Shown: piece by piece, positions 25,820-34,900 of the stretch
How positions within the stretch are numbered: the first letter of the stretch is position 1
How the letters are laid out: each line of letters begins with the position of its first letter
Assembly: GCF_900094705.1 (NCBI RefSeq)
Contig: NZ_FMAR01000008.1
Location: 62,001 to 126,000, forward strand
Reading direction: 5' to 3'
DNA from: Chitinophaga costaii
GTDB lineage: Bacteria > Bacteroidota > Bacteroidia > Chitinophagales > Chitinophagaceae
Length of the DNA: 64,000 bases
The notes under the pieces: model-generated
What the model was told of the DNA's origin: nothing
Databases searched by the model: none
What the model saw: the letters and a program-made list of their open reading frames with translations, nothing else
Position numbers and translations under genes: made by a program

Positions 25820-27064
25820 ATGCCTATTAAATGGAGCGTGCTTCTCTTTGGATGGATTTTATGGGCAGGCGTTGCAGCGGCCCAGGATATTATCCCTACT
25901 GATACCAGCCATTTTACCACTATCCGCATAGATCCGGCGAATACTATGGGCGGCAATGTGTCCGATGTGTTTGCTTCCGTCAATTATATCCCGCTGGAAA
26001 CTACGCCGGAAAGTTTGTTAGGCGAGGTAAGCCAGTTGGCCATTTTAAATGGTTACTATCTTGTACTGGACTATGATAAGAATGCTATTTTCATCTTTAC
26101 GAATAGCGGGAAATACCATGCAAAGATTAAGGGAGGCGATCAGAGGATCGGTCACTTCATGGTTAACAAATGGACCAACCAGGTGGCCTATTCCGGCGAT
26201 AACTACCAAACAATTACTTACTGCGACCTGGATGGAAAGGTGGTGAAGCAGGATGCCAATATAACCCCGGAGGGTCTTCCCGCCTTATATTCAAATTCTT
26301 TTTTTGTGGGAGCCAAAGAGGTGATCAGTTATTTCACTTACCTGAATATAGATACCACGTCTAAATATTATAATGCTTATTACTGGTCTTTGCTCAAATA
26401 TGGTAACCCTGTTTATGCCTTGGGTATGCCCTATACGGCCGCACAAACGAAGATAGATGTAATACTTGCCAACCTTACCACCATGACTACTTCGGGAATT
26501 GATACGGCCTTTCTCTTAGCGAAGCCCTATGAATACGGCTTGTACACCGTAACGCCCCATACCATTCGACTGGCGTATCAATTTATATTCCCGCAAAGTT
26601 TGTCCCTTCCTCCTGATTTTCTTACCAATCCGGTTTATAATCTGAAAAGAATAAAATATGTGGACGATCACCGGGACCTGATCTATTCTCTCAATAATTA
26701 CTACCAGGTAGGTGATAACTTGCTGTGGAGGGAATGCAGTATGAGTAGCAATAAGGAAGAATATTTGTTATACAATCTTACATCGGGCAACCTTTTCGCC
26801 ATCAAACATATCTTGCCGGATGCGTTGTCTTATTACCTGCCCTTTTATGAAACCATTAGTTCTATTTTTGATAATGTAGGGTTTGCCTATTGCGATGGGG
26901 CGTCGTTGTACACTAGTGTTTCATCGCTGGCCATGTTTAAGACCAAAGAAGAGAACAAGGATAAAAACATAGTATTGCCCGCGGTACTACAAACCTATTT
27001 TAACAAGGGTAACGCCAGGGATAATCCTGTATTGGTGCAGTTGCAACTAAAAAAGGAACTGTAA
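25820..27064 (+). CDS. 6-bladed beta-propeller family protein
   Basis: A 414-residue secreted protein with a signal peptide (W-S-V-L-L-F-G-W-I-L-W-A-G-V-A-A-A-Q). The start of the mature part, I-R-I-D-P-A-N then V-N-Y-I-P-L-E-T-T-P-E-S-L-L-G-E-V and I-F-I-F-T-N-S-G-K-Y, is the signature of the Bacteroidota 6-bladed beta-propeller family (DUF4934/DUF5128-like, NHL-type blades). Members are thought to bind peptides or other ligands near outer-membrane transporters. It follows the barrel gene by 24 bases, so the two likely form a unit. No lipobox; no catalytic motif seen. Confidence 0.75.
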   Translation: MPIKWSVLLFGWILWAGVAAAQDIIPTDTSHFTTIRIDPANTMGGNVSDVFASVNYIPLETTPESLLGEVSQLAILNGYYLVLDYDKNAIFIFTNSGKYHAKIKGGDQRIGHFMVNKWTNQVAYSGDNYQTITYCDLDGKVVKQDANITPEGLPALYSNSFFVGAKEVISYFTYLNIDTTSKYYNAYYWSLLKYGNPVYALGMPYTAAQTKIDVILANLTTMTTSGIDTAFLLAKPYEYGLYTVTPHTIRLAYQFIFPQSLSLPPDFLTNPVYNLKRIKYVDDHRDLIYSLNNYYQVGDNLLWRECSMSSNKEEYLLYNLTSGNLFAIKHILPDALSYYLPFYETISSIFDNVGFAYCDGASLYTSVSSLAMFKTKEENKDKNIVLPAVLQTYFNKGNARDNPVLVQLQLKKEL

Positions 27065-27233
27065 TATTAGTGCGGTGGGCTCATGCCCCCGTAATTATCA
27101 ACAACCATTTCTTTTGCAAACGAAGGTAGCGTATCTTGTTACGGTATAACGGTAGGCAGTTGCGTATGCTATCACACGATTTTCTTTGCCATTCGGCATG
27201 GTATAGCCCTTGCCGTAAGGATACAATTAATAC

Positions 27234-28223
27234 ATGAAACAACATTGGTTCCCGGTTTTACTTTTTTTCATCATCGGCATCGTAGTAACGCACGACTGTA
27301 TAAAAGGCTATTACCGCCAGCAGGAAGCCGATCAGGCTTTTGCAGCCTACCAGGCGCGTACGGTAGTGCATGCGCCCTGGCAAGGCCCCGGCGCAGATCA
27401 GTTGCCCAACGATTCCCTGGTACGGTATGGCTATGCGCTGGTGGTGAATACGGCCTACTACCTGGGCCCCCAGGGAAAAGTGGCCCACCTTAACAATGGG
27501 ATGAACTGCCAGCACTGCCACTTGCAGGGAGGTACCCTGCCTTTTGGTAATAACTTCGGTAAAGTATATGCTACCTATCCCCAGTATCGGCCACGGAATA
27601 ATGCGCTGCAAACTATTTACGACCGGGTAAATGATTGCCTGGAGCGCAGCCTCAATGGGCAACCACTGGATAGCAGCACCCATGAAATGAAAGCCATCTA
27701 CGCCTACCTGCAATGGCTGGGCCGCGATGTGCCCAAAGGAGTGGCCCTGGAAGGTACCAGCATGATGAAGCTAGACTACCTGGATCGTGCGGCCAACCCG
27801 GAGGCGGGCAAACAGATTTATGCCGCCACCTGCCAGCGCTGTCATGGCGATAACGGGCAGGGACAGGCCGGGGCCTACGGTGGTTTCGTATATCCGCCCC
27901 TGTGGGGACCACATAGTTATAATGATGGCGCGGGCATGTACCGCCTGGGCACCCTGGCGGGTTTTGTGCGCAACAATATGCCTTATGGGGTAAACTACCA
28001 GCACCCGCAGCTCAGCGAAGCAGCCGCCTGGGATGTAGCCGCCTTTATTAATAGCCAGCCCCGCCCGCACAAAGACCAGCATACAGACTGGGAGCAGGTG
28101 GCCCAAAAACCGGTGGATTATCCCTTTGGCCCTTACGCAGACCCCTATACGGAACAGCAACATAAGTATGGGCCGTTTAAACCTATTCAATTGTTCTCCC
28201 CAATTAAACATAACAGATCATGA
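27234..28223 (+). CDS. Diheme c-type cytochrome, thiosulfate dehydrogenase (TsdA)-like
   Basis: A 329-residue periplasmic or membrane-anchored protein with two heme-binding sites, C92-Q-H-C95-H96 and C200-Q-R-C203-H204. A hydrophobic N-terminus (F-P-V-L-L-F-F-I-I-G-I-V-V) serves as signal or anchor. Around heme 1 the order N-G-M-N-C-Q-H-C-H, then Y-P-Q-Y-R, then R-V-N-D-C-L-E-R-S-L-N-G and E-M-K-A-I-Y-A-Y-L-Q-W-L resembles TsdA enzymes, which couple two thiosulfates to tetrathionate; Cys135 could be the extra heme ligand known in that family. The stop overlaps the start of the DsrE-like gene (ATGA), so the two are co-translated. Family firm, substrate inferred. Confidence 0.8.
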   Translation: MKQHWFPVLLFFIIGIVVTHDCIKGYYRQQEADQAFAAYQARTVVHAPWQGPGADQLPNDSLVRYGYALVVNTAYYLGPQGKVAHLNNGMNCQHCHLQGGTLPFGNNFGKVYATYPQYRPRNNALQTIYDRVNDCLERSLNGQPLDSSTHEMKAIYAYLQWLGRDVPKGVALEGTSMMKLDYLDRAANPEAGKQIYAATCQRCHGDNGQGQAGAYGGFVYPPLWGPHSYNDGAGMYRLGTLAGFVRNNMPYGVNYQHPQLSEAAAWDVAAFINSQPRPHKDQHTDWEQVAQKPVDYPFGPYADPYTEQQHKYGPFKPIQLFSPIKHNRS

Positions 28224-28687
28224 AAAAAACAGCCATGCAGGTCGTATGCCTGCTCTTGCTTACCACCACAGCCTATGCACAGGCAGATACCAGCAAACTG
28301 TCCGCCAATAAGGCTTTTGCCGGTGCACAGGCGAAGCAGTTGCACTACAATGCCATTTACCAACTGGATAACAACGATCCCAAGATCGTCATCAAAGCCT
28401 TTCGTAACATCACCAATGCCCTGAACGATCCGCGCTTGCAGGGCAAGGTTACCATAGAGCTGGTTACCTTTGCCGCCGGCACAGATGTAGTGCTGAAAGG
28501 CAGTGCGTACGAAAACGATTTGAAGGAACTGATTGAAAAAGGAGTGATCGTAGCGCAATGCGCCAATTCTATCCGGGAAAGAAAAGTTTCCCCAGATCAG
28601 TTATACGACTTTATTCCCCTGGTGCCCAGTGGCAATGGGGAACTCATACTGCGCCAGGCCGAACACTGGGCGGTGGTAAAACCGTAA
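28220..28687 (+). CDS. Periplasmic DsrE/DsrF-like protein
   Basis: A 155-residue protein with a signal peptide (V-V-C-L-L-L-L-T-T-T-A-Y-A-Q). The mature part has the DsrE-like fold: H-Y-N-A-I-Y-Q-L-D, then I-E-L-V-T-F-A-A-G, G-V-I-V-A-Q-C-A-N-S and L-V-P-S-G-N-G-E-L-I-L-R-Q. Cys114 sits where DsrE-type proteins carry their persulfide-forming cysteine. DsrE proteins pass sulfur atoms between partners. Its start overlaps the stop of the diheme cytochrome gene by four bases, and a binding-protein gene follows after four bases, which points to sulfur traffic in the periplasm. Confidence 0.8.
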   Translation: MKKTAMQVVCLLLLTTTAYAQADTSKLSANKAFAGAQAKQLHYNAIYQLDNNDPKIVIKAFRNITNALNDPRLQGKVTIELVTFAAGTDVVLKGSAYENDLKELIEKGVIVAQCANSIRERKVSPDQLYDFIPLVPSGNGELILRQAEHWAVVKP

Positions 28688-28691
28688 ACCC

Positions 28692-29603
28692 ATGAAAAGA
28701 AAACTAAGCATGATGGCCGTGTTGCTTGCGGCCAGCCTTACAACCTATGCGCAGCAGCACCATTATGACCCACCCTGGAATACGCCGCCTCAAAGCAAGG
28801 TGTCATTTACCGTTCCTGGCATCGATAATATACCCGACTTGTATGGCGATATCAATGACCCGCAACTGGTGGTATTCTTCGGCGGTAACCAGTTTATGTG
28901 TATAGACGACCTGCTCAGCGCTTTTAAGAAGGCCTATCCTGCCTACCAGCGCATCTTTGCAGAAACGCTGCCGCCGGGCATCCTGGCCCGGCAGATAGCC
29001 GGGGGAGATCTTACCATTGGCAACCTGCACATCACCCTGCCCCCCGACGTATTCACCGCCGGCAAGGGCCAGCTCCACGAAATGGCGGCCCTCTTCAGCG
29101 ATACTGCTTCTTATACGGCCAATAAGCTGGCCATCATGGTACAGCAGGGCAATCCCAAACACATTCACGGGCTAAAAGACCTGGGGCGTGCAGGCGTGCG
29201 CGTTAGTATGCCCAATCCCGCCTGGGAAGGCATTGGCCAGCAGTTACAACACTGTTTTGTAATAGCCGGTGGGGATAGCCTGCGGCAAGCGATCATGAAC
29301 ACGAAGGTAAAAGATGGCAGTACTTTCCTTACCCAGATCCATCACCGCCAAACGCCCATGCGCGTGCTGTACGACCAGAGCGATGCCGGGCCGGTATGGT
29401 ATTCTGAAGTGTATTACCAGCAATTAATTGGCCACCCGGTAGATCTTATTCCTATACCCGACCAGGAAAATATTACGGCCATATACACCGCCGGCGTGAT
29501 GAAAAATGCACCGCATGCACAAGCGGGTAGAGATTTTCTGCACTTCCTGCAAAGTACTGCGGCCAGGGAGGTGTATAAGAAATATGGTTTCGATGTGTGG
29601 TAG
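28692..29603 (+). CDS. Periplasmic substrate-binding protein, molybdate/sulfate-like (orphan)
   Basis: A 303-residue protein with a signal peptide (M-M-A-V-L-L-A-A-S-L-T-T-Y-A). It shows the two-lobed type 2 binding-protein pattern: L-V-V-F-F-G-G-N-Q-F, I-D-D-L-L-S-A-F-K-K-A-Y-P, E-T-L-P-P-G-I-L-A, K-L-A-I-M-V-Q-Q-G-N-P-K, R-V-S-M-P-N-P-A-W-E-G-I and Q-I-H-H-R-Q-T-P. The fold relates to molybdate/sulfate (ModA-like) binders. No permease or ATPase gene is beside it, so it is unlikely to feed an ABC importer; delivery of an oxyanion or sulfur ligand to the cytochrome/DsrE pair is an inference. Last gene of the three-gene operon. Confidence 0.75.
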   Translation: MKRKLSMMAVLLAASLTTYAQQHHYDPPWNTPPQSKVSFTVPGIDNIPDLYGDINDPQLVVFFGGNQFMCIDDLLSAFKKAYPAYQRIFAETLPPGILARQIAGGDLTIGNLHITLPPDVFTAGKGQLHEMAALFSDTASYTANKLAIMVQQGNPKHIHGLKDLGRAGVRVSMPNPAWEGIGQQLQHCFVIAGGDSLRQAIMNTKVKDGSTFLTQIHHRQTPMRVLYDQSDAGPVWYSEVYYQQLIGHPVDLIPIPDQENITAIYTAGVMKNAPHAQAGRDFLHFLQSTAAREVYKKYGFDVW

Positions 29604-29695
29604 TTGCAGTCAGGCAGGCCTTCCTCATAAAGACAACCCGCCCAAATATTTTTTGACTAAATTTACCAGCATGGGTCATCAACTATGCTGCGCAA

Positions 29696-30280
29696 TTGTC
29701 TAGTGAATCTGAACATATCGACCAGGAATTGATCCGGCAAATGGCTGCGGGGTCTGAAGCTGCCTTTGGGAAGCTATTCCAGCGGTATTGGGAGAAACTA
29801 TATATTACTGCTGGCCGCAAGCTGGGGGATACGTCGCTGGGCAAAGAAGTGGTACACGACGTTTTCCTGGACCTGTGGCGCCGCCGTGAAACACTGGCCA
29901 TTACCAACCTGCCGGCCTACCTGGGCAAAGCCCTGCATTACCGCATTATTAATAAAATGGTGGGCAAAAAAGACACCTTCTTTTTTGATGTACTCGAAAA
30001 CCCGGGTGCCTCCCTGTATGCCGCCGACCAGGCTTTGCTGGAAAAAGATTTTACCGCTTTGCTATCGTCCTGGATAGCGGCGCTGCCGGAGCGGCGGCGG
30101 GAAATTTTTGTACGGTATTATTTTCAGCACCTTACCACGCAGGAAATAGCCAGCCAGTTGGATATTTCCCAGAAAACCGTGCAGAATCAGCTTAGCATTG
30201 CGGTACAATTCCTACGCGCCCACTTTGGGCATTTGCTGCCAGTGCTGCTGCTGGCGGCCACCATTTCCCACCACAAATAA
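29696..30280 (+). CDS. ECF sigma factor of the SusC-Gld-MutS-M16 locus
   Basis: A sigma factor of about 194 residues. Region 2 has G-S-E-A-A-F-G-K-L-F-Q-R-Y-W and K-E-V-V-H-D-V-F-L-D-L-W-R-R-R-E; region 4 has L-P-E-R-R-R-E-I-F and the helix-turn-helix T-T-Q-E-I-A-S-Q-L-D-I-S-Q-K-T-V-Q-N-Q. The frame starts with TTG at 29696; the first ATG (29741) would cut into region 1.2/2, so the TTG is more likely. It has a hydrophobic tail (L-L-P-V-L-L-L-A-A-T-I). A terminator-like hairpin separates it from FecR. Confidence 0.9.
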   Translation: MSSESEHIDQELIRQMAAGSEAAFGKLFQRYWEKLYITAGRKLGDTSLGKEVVHDVFLDLWRRRETLAITNLPAYLGKALHYRIINKMVGKKDTFFFDVLENPGASLYAADQALLEKDFTALLSSWIAALPERRREIFVRYYFQHLTTQEIASQLDISQKTVQNQLSIAVQFLRAHFGHLLPVLLLAATISHHK

Positions 30281-30300
30281 TTATTTTCAAAAAAAACGGG

Positions 30301-30327
30301 GGAAGGTCGGGAAGATCTTCCTTTTTT
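30301..30327 (+). terminator. Terminator-like hairpin between sigma and FecR genes
   Basis: GGAAGGTC (30301-30308) pairs with GATCTTCC (30314-30321), eight pairs including one G-T, with a 5-base loop and TTTTTT (30322-30327). It stands 20 bases after the sigma stop and 43 before ATG 30371, so it may set how much of the transcript reads on into FecR. Confidence 0.7.
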
Positions 30328-30370
30328 CCTGACTATATATAAAACAGCCATCGTGAAGTATCCTACCGAT

Positions 30371-31534
30371 ATGGATAAACAGTTCTTTTTCCAGCTCCTG
30401 GAACGTTATGCCGCCGGCACTGCCAGCCCGGAGGAGTGCGTGTTTGCGGAGCGTTACCTGGAGGTGCTGGACCTGCGAAAAGGGCCGTCTGTAGCACCTT
30501 TGGAGGAAGAACTGTCTGCTACCGGCGAGGAAATGTATAACCGGTTGCTGCTGGCTATACGGGAAGAAGCCTCCCAGCCGCTGCCGATGCGGGTGGTGCA
30601 CCGGGTACACTTTTTACGCAGGAACTGGTGGGTGGCAGCAGCAGTGCTGATAGTGGGCATCTTGGGCGGTTACATTTGGTACAATAGTGAGGGCCATATG
30701 CACCACATAAATACCGCCCAACAGCAGGACGTAGCCCCCGGCAGGAGCGGCGCCGTGCTCACCCTGGCAGATGGCAGCCAGGTGGTGCTGGACAGCCTGC
30801 ACAATGGGGTGGTAGCTACCCAGCAGGGTGCGCAGGTAACATTGCACAACGGGCAATTGTCTTATAACGGGGATGTACATACGAAAATAATGGCCTACAA
30901 TACCATGACCACGCCCCGGGGTCGCCAGTACCAACTGGTGCTGCCGGATGGTACGCAGGTATGGCTGAACGCTGCCAGCAGTCTTACCTACCCGGTAAGT
31001 TTTGCCGGAAGCGAAAGAAAAGTTTCCGTGCGCGGAGAAGCCTATTTTGAAGTGGCGCAGGAAGCCGGAAGGCCTTTCCGGGTACAGGTGAGCGATGGTA
31101 CGGAAATACAGGTGCTTGGCACCCGCTTTAACATCAATGCTTATCCTGATGAAGCCAGTATGAACACCACCCTGCTGGATGGCGCCGTGAAGGTAGTGAC
31201 CAGCGGTGCTTCGCAGCGGCTGTTGCCCGGAGAACAAGCCCAGGTACCTCACCAGGCAAGTTATATAAAGCTGGAAAAAGACGTGGATGTACAAACCGTG
31301 ATGGCTTGGAAGGAGGGGAGTTTTGCTTTTCACAATGCAGACCTGCCCACAGTAATGCGGCAACTGGCGCGCTGGTACGATATAGAAGTAAGGTATGAGG
31401 GAGCTGTTCCGAAAGATAGGTTTAATGGGGAGATCGATCGGTCGCTAACGTTGTCGCAGGTACTCAATGGCCTGGCCCGGACCAGCATTCATTATAAAAT
31501 AGAGAACGGTAACAAACTGGTCATCCAGCCATAA
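30371..31534 (+). CDS. FecR-family anti-sigma factor
   Basis: About 387 residues: a cytoplasmic sigma-binding part to about residue 84, a membrane helix at about 85-104 (W-W-V-A-A-A-V-L-I-V-G-I-L-G-G), and a periplasmic FecR domain with G-A-V-L-T-L-A-D-G-S, T-P-R-G-R-Q-Y-Q-L-V-L-P-D-G-T-Q-V-W-L-N-A and G-E-A-Y-F-E-V. A DUF4974-type C-terminal domain (L-A-R-W-Y-D-I-E-V-R-Y) follows. GTG 30353 is possible, but ATG 30371 is preferred because M-D-K-Q-F-F-F begins the usual family start. It should receive the signal from the STN domain of the 31975-35592 receptor. Confidence 0.9.
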   Translation: MDKQFFFQLLERYAAGTASPEECVFAERYLEVLDLRKGPSVAPLEEELSATGEEMYNRLLLAIREEASQPLPMRVVHRVHFLRRNWWVAAAVLIVGILGGYIWYNSEGHMHHINTAQQQDVAPGRSGAVLTLADGSQVVLDSLHNGVVATQQGAQVTLHNGQLSYNGDVHTKIMAYNTMTTPRGRQYQLVLPDGTQVWLNAASSLTYPVSFAGSERKVSVRGEAYFEVAQEAGRPFRVQVSDGTEIQVLGTRFNINAYPDEASMNTTLLDGAVKVVTSGASQRLLPGEQAQVPHQASYIKLEKDVDVQTVMAWKEGSFAFHNADLPTVMRQLARWYDIEVRYEGAVPKDRFNGEIDRSLTLSQVLNGLARTSIHYKIENGNKLVIQP

Positions 31535-31569
31535 GCCGCATTTTTATAAAAGTAAAAGCATAAAAAAAA

Positions 31570-31606
31570 CCGGGTGCAAAGATTGGCGTCCTACCCCGGC
31601 TTTTGT
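31570..31606 (+). terminator. Terminator-like hairpin after FecR (repeat copy 1)
   Basis: CCGGG (31570-31574) pairs with CCCGG (31595-31599) around a 20-base loop, with an A-tract before and TTTTGTTTGTGTTTTT after. It lies between FecR and SusC and could end or attenuate the regulator transcript. The loop sequence recurs in copy 2 at 31872. Confidence 0.55.
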
Positions 31607-31631
31607 TTGTGTTTTTCGTAAAACAGGTGTC
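31574..31631 (+). repeat. Leader repeat, copy 1
   Basis: Contains TGCAAAGATTGGCGTCCTAC (31575-31594) and, after a short gap, AAAACAGGTGTC (31620-31631). Both segments recur about 300 bases downstream in the same order. It forms the loop and right arm of the hairpin at 31570-31606. The rest of 31632-31840 is an untranslated leader with no other recognisable element except a GTAGA/TCTAC mini-hairpin near 31750. Confidence 0.75.
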
Positions 31632-31871
31632 TATTTCTGCTTATCTCAAAACTAAACAACGTAAATGTATGTAAAAATCACAGCTTTTCATCCCGTCTCC
31701 GCTATTTCTCTCCTATACAGAAGGGATGTATGTATCAACCAAAACTGTTGTAGACCGGTATCTACCAAACGATTGCCAACAGCTTTATCTCCATCAGCTT
31801 CGTTCAATTCAACCAACATGTAGAACGCAGGTACCGCTTTAAAAAGACATGCCATATTACCGCAAAGCCGG

Positions 31872-31936
31872 ATGCAAAGATTGGCGTCCTACACCGGCTC
31901 CCGGAGAATGCTATGCCTACAAAAAAAACAGGTGTC
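31872..31936 (+). repeat. Leader repeat, copy 2
   Basis: The same 20-base segment (31873-31892) is flanked by AGCCGG and CCGGCT, which pair as a 6-bp stem, and AAAACAGGTGTC follows at 31925-31936. The stem bases differ from copy 1 but still pair, while the loop is identical; there is no T-run here. It ends 39 bases before ATG 31975. Translation of this stretch in the SusC frame (from ATG 31849) gives no domain. Confidence 0.75.
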
Positions 31937-31974
31937 ACAGCGCTGCTATTTTTAACGCTAAAACAAGGCAACGT

Positions 31975-34900
31975 ATGCAATTCAAATGCTTTGTCCTCCT
32001 GATGCCACTACCCCGTGTGCATCGGCAGGGCTTGTCAACCAAAATCGGCTTAATGATGAAACTGACTGTTGTGCTGCTCTTCGTTTTGGTGTTGCAGGTA
32101 AGTGCAACCACCATGGCGCAAACGGTAACTTACACGGGCAAGGCAGTGCCCCTGGAAAAAGTATTTACCGCCATCCGGCAACAAACCGGGTACAAATTCT
32201 TTTATCGTACGGAAGACCTGCAAGGCACGCCTGCCGTGACCCTGCAACTAACGAACGCCAGTCTGGAGCAGGCATTAAAAGCCGCGCTGGCCGAACAACC
32301 TTTGTCTTACTACCTGGAAGGCAAAACAGTTTTCATCAGTAAAGCCCCGGCACCGGTAGCTGTAGCCCCGGCTGCGGAAACGCCGCCCGGTGAAGTGCAT
32401 GGCGTAGTGCGCGACAGCAAAGGACGCCCCATTCCCGGTATTACCGTGATTGCCAAACATGCCCGCACGGTAACCGTGTCCAATGAGCAGGGCATGTTCC
32501 AGTTCCGCAATCTTGCTATGAGTGATACGCTGATGTTTAGCAGCGTAAGTTATGAACCGGTAACCCTGCCCATCAATGATTTTATGACGGTGATAATGCG
32601 GGAACGCACGGTGGCCCTGTCTTCCGTTACCGTCACGTATAATAACGGTTACCAGGTGCTGAGCGCCGAAAGAGCTACCGGCTCCTTTGGCAAACCGGAT
32701 ATGAAAGTATTTCACGAGCGCGTGGGTACGAACGACCTGGTAGCACGCCTGGAAGGACAAGTGGCCGGTTTGGTCGTAACGACCGGGCTTAATGCTTCCA
32801 TCGTAAACCGCAACGGCAGTGGCGCGAGCGTAAATGCCAGCGTGCTGCGAGGTACGGACAATACCAACGGCGATCAGCCGCTGTATGTGCTGAACGGTGT
32901 GATCGTGCATGACTTCAGTGCAGTGAATTCAGACGATATAGAAGATATTACCGTATTGAAAGACGCTGCGGCTGCCGCTATCTGGGGCGCCCGCGCTTCC
33001 AACGGTATCATCGTGGTAACTACCAAAAGCGGTACGAAGAACCAGCGGCTTACCGTGAGTTATTCCGGTTACCTGAACTACCAGGGTAAACCCAATTTTG
33101 GCTACCAGCCTATGATGAATAGCCATCAATTTATTCAGGCGGCCAGGGAAATCTTTGACCCGGTTTCCTATCCTTATAGAAGTCTTACCTATAGCACCAT
33201 TGCACCGCACGATCAGTTCCTGTATGATGCGTACAGGGGTAAAATCACCCAGGCCCAGGCCAATGCAGGGCTGGACAGCCTTGCGTCTGTTAACAACTGG
33301 AAGCAGGTAAAAGATCTTTTATACCAGCCTGCCCTTACGGACAATCATTCATTATCAGTGTCTGGCGGTACCAATGCTTATTCGTTTTATGCTACGCTGG
33401 GGTATACCGGCACGCAAAGTAATACACCGGGTACCAAGAGCAACGCTTACCGCATCGCCATTTCGCAGGATATGAACCTCGGCAGCCGGGTACACATAGG
33501 CCTTAATACTACGATGATCAACACCATTGGCAGCCAGGATAATGCGATAGCGATCTCTCACGGTTTCCTGCCCTATCAAATGTTCCGCGACAACGAGGGG
33601 AATAACCTGGACATGAACTACCTGTATGGACTGTCCGACTCGCTGCGGCGCGATTACGGTGCAAGAAGCCGTATTAACACGGATTACAACCCGATGAACG
33701 AGCGTAAATATGGCTACCAGCATATCAATAATCTCAGCCTGAATGCTACGGCCAATATCGCCGTGGAAATCTGGAAAGGCATTCGTTTTGAAGGCACCTA
33801 TGGTTACCAGAAAGCGCCCGGTAGTAATCAATACTACCAGGACAATAAAACCCTGGCCCAACGCAAAAACAACATCGCCTTTACGGTGGCCCCCACGGTA
33901 AATGCTGTGCCCGTGTATTACCTGCCCCTTACCGGTGGTTACTACATATCCACCAACAACGACCAGCGCAACTGGACCATACGCAACCAGTTAGTATACA
34001 CCGCTACCCCCCGGGGCGGCAAGGATGCACTAAGCCTGCAGGCCGGCCAAGAGGCCCAGGAAGATTATACCTACCGTACCGACGCTACCTCTTATGGCTA
34101 TAATAATCAACTGGGCAGCTCCGCCCTGGTAGATTACAAAACACTGAGCCAGGGCTTGTTTGGTACCGTAAGCGGCTATGGTTTCCTAAGTAGGCAACCC
34201 TTTACGATCAATACTACTCTTACCCGTTACAATTCTTACTTTGCTTTGGGCAATTACACGTTTAACCATAAGTATAGCGTAGACCTTAACTGGCGGCAGG
34301 ACCATAGTAACCTCTTTGGCAGTGATGTGTCTTCCCAGAATAAACCTACCTGGAGTGCAGGTGCCAAATGGCATATCGCTGGTGAGGAATTTTTGCAACC
34401 AGTAAAATGGCTGAACGACCTGGCCCTGCGTGCCACCTATGGCATCACCGGCAATTCGCCCTACCTGGGTGCCGCCACTTACCAGGATGTATTGTATAGC
34501 GTGCCGGCATCGCAAAGCGGTGGTGTGGCCGGCGATGCCCTGAGCATCAGCAGTCCGGCCAACCGGAGTGTAACCTGGGAACGTACTAAAACTACCAATA
34601 TTGGCGTTGACTTTGCCGTGCTGAAGCGCCGCATCAGCGGTGCCATAGAGTGGTACGACCGTATTTCCGATGGGTTATTGGCGTCCACTCCGCTCAACCC
34701 TTTCTCGGGTTATACCAGTACTAAAGGCAACCTTGGAAAGTACACCAACCAAGGCATAGAAATTACTTTACACACACAGAATATCGTCACGGAAAACTTT
34801 AGCTGGAGCAGCACCTTCCTGTTTAGTTATAACAAAAACAAGCTGGTGGCCATAGGGATACCCAATTCTTATCAAAACACGGTAAGCTACCGCATGCAAG

